Shown one piece after another: positions 62,978 to 64,000 of a DNA stretch of 64,000 nucleotides; within the stretch, counting starts at the first letter, position 1; each line of letters starts with the position of its first letter. A program made the translations under genes and the position numbers. Source of the stretch: Didymella arachidicola (taxonomy: Eukaryota; Ascomycota; Dothideomycetes; Pleosporales; Didymellaceae). The stretch spans positions 372,001-436,000 of the forward strand of contig CM050002.1 of assembly GCA_016630955.3 (NCBI GenBank), written 5' to 3'. The notes below the pieces were generated by a model. It had not been told where the DNA came from. It did not search any database and saw only the letters and a program-made list of their open reading frames with translations.

Positions 62978-64000
62978 ATGATGGTTTGCACGACCTGTAA
63001 AGGCTTGCAAAAGCATCTAAACTGTATTGATGGTGTTCACGGCATTGAGGCAGGCGCGCTCAAGTTGGTCGACACTTCATTACCGGATCTTCGCGCCAGT
63101 GCCGCCAACTGTCGCGCCTGTGCTCTCCTCCTTCAGGGCATTCTACTGCATCACGACCGATTTAGAGACATAAGGGAAGACGACATCCGCATCACCGCCG
63201 AATCGTACAAAGCCATTCCTGGTTGCAGCGCACAAGACCATCTTTCAGTCGAGGCTCGGTGGCAGGACCTGCATAACGATGACGTTCAAGAAGAAGACGA
63301 ACACGGGCACGGCTGGCCGAACCTGAAGCTCGAATTCTTCACAGATGGAGGTAAGTTTCCGCTCCAACCACTGGGCGTTGCGACTCCGTTAGATTATCGC
63401 CGACTTGTCCGACGCGCCGATCGTTCGTACATCAGGCTTAGTAAGAAGATGGGTGGCTGACAGCTCGCAGATGGCCAATCGTCATTCTCGGCAATTGGGC
63501 TGGGTCGTCAGATCTCGAGTCAACCTCTGCAGGATGCTGGTCTTGCAGCGATAAGGGATCTATTGAAGAGCTGCCTCTCAAGCCACTCCAAATGTCGACA
63601 GCCGAAGTCCACTACTCTCCCTCGAAGGGTCCTGGACGTGCTGGGAGATGATAAGAAAAGCATCCGACTGCACGAATCCGTCTTCAATAGTGCAGAGAAC
63701 AAATTCGAGTACGGAGAGTATATCGCTTTCAGTCATATATGGGGCGTGGGCAAGGGTCTGCCCAAGACGACGACGCAGACAATACAGTCGCACAAGAAAG
63801 GCATACCGTGGACAGCTTTACCACGAGCTATTCAAGAAGCAATCATTCTAACGAGAGCGTTGGGCTTTAGATACCTTTGGATAGATGCTCTGTGTCTTGT
63901 TCAGGATGATGTTGCCGCAAAGCTCGAAGAATCCATGACTATGGATCAAGTTTTCGGTAACGCTTTCTTGACTATTGCAGCGACATCTGCGATTGACAGC
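62978..64000 (+). CDS. HET-domain protein, partial (C-terminus off window)
   Basis: Exon 1 is 62978-63350 and exon 2 starts at 63,471 after a 120-nt GT-AG intron. The frame stays open to the right edge (at least 300 residues). The N-terminus has MMVCTTCKGLQKHLNC and ANCRACALLLQGI, a Cys-containing segment common in this class. The HET domain starts at EYIAFSHIWGVGKGLPKTTT and continues with IPWTALPRAIQEAIILTRAL, FRYLWIDALCLVQDD and FGNAFLTIAATSAIDS at the edge. HET proteins act in heterokaryon incompatibility and related innate-type responses. No stop or shift is seen, unlike the HET relic at 29,320. Confidence 0.88.

Overview
The window is nuclear DNA of a filamentous ascomycete (Pezizomycotina; a dothideomycete is plausible but unproven). 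The evidence is spliced genes with 47-120 nt GT-AG introns, a tRNA-Tyr with a 13-nt intron at the standard position, fungal families (HET proteins, hybrid histidine kinases, an Aim9-like phosphotransferase, an allantoate-permease-type transporter), and many transposon copies with C-to-T/G-to-A decay that looks like repeat-induced point mutation (RIP).

Region 1 (1-19,070) is a graveyard of Fot1/pogo-type DNA transposons. I resolve a partial pogo-like element at the left edge plus elements named here E0-E9 and older remnants S, S2 and R. All generate TA target duplications. They fall into four related groups: A (E0, E1, E2, R), B (E3, E4, E5, E9), C (E6, E8, S, S2) and D (E7). They are nested: pogo-like in E0; E2 in E3; E3 and E4 in S; E5 in E4; E6 in S; E8 in R; E9 next to S2. 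The transposases share one layout: N-terminal psq and CENP-B-type helix-turn-helix domains, a DDE_1 core with three Asp, a coiled-coil tail, a basic stretch and a C-terminal CCHC zinc knuckle.

Region 2 (19,100-38,210) is ordinary gene space: an Aim9-like phosphotransferase with a premature stop, tRNA-Tyr(GTA), an MFS anion transporter, a mitochondrial-type AAA ATPase, a ferroportin-family transporter, a decayed HET gene, a small tubby/LURP-like protein and a SLN1-type osmosensor histidine kinase.

Region 3 (38,449-45,347) is a second transposon patch. It has two structurally intact group-A elements (E10, E12) with perfect terminal inverted repeats and a decayed group-D copy (E11). An intact G:T/U mismatch DNA glycosylase gene lies between E11 and E12.

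Region 4 (45,348-64,000) is gene space: a 78-residue cysteine-rich (CYSTM-like) protein, a WW-domain protein, a second large hybrid histidine kinase (PAS/GAF type), a broken Hsp70/actin-fold ATPase gene, an uncharacterised Pro/Ser-rich ORF, UBA4/MOCS3 (tRNA thiolation and urmylation) and a HET gene running off the right edge.

The most unusual signal is in the transposon ends. Each inverted repeat contains two tandem copies of a 10-17 bp motif, and that motif is private to the element, while the outer tip and an inner block are conserved. Some elements have mismatched motifs at their two ends. One such element (E9) shares a 757-bp tract with E3 that has a single mismatch and abrupt edges, one of them inside the terminal repeat, as expected from gene conversion.
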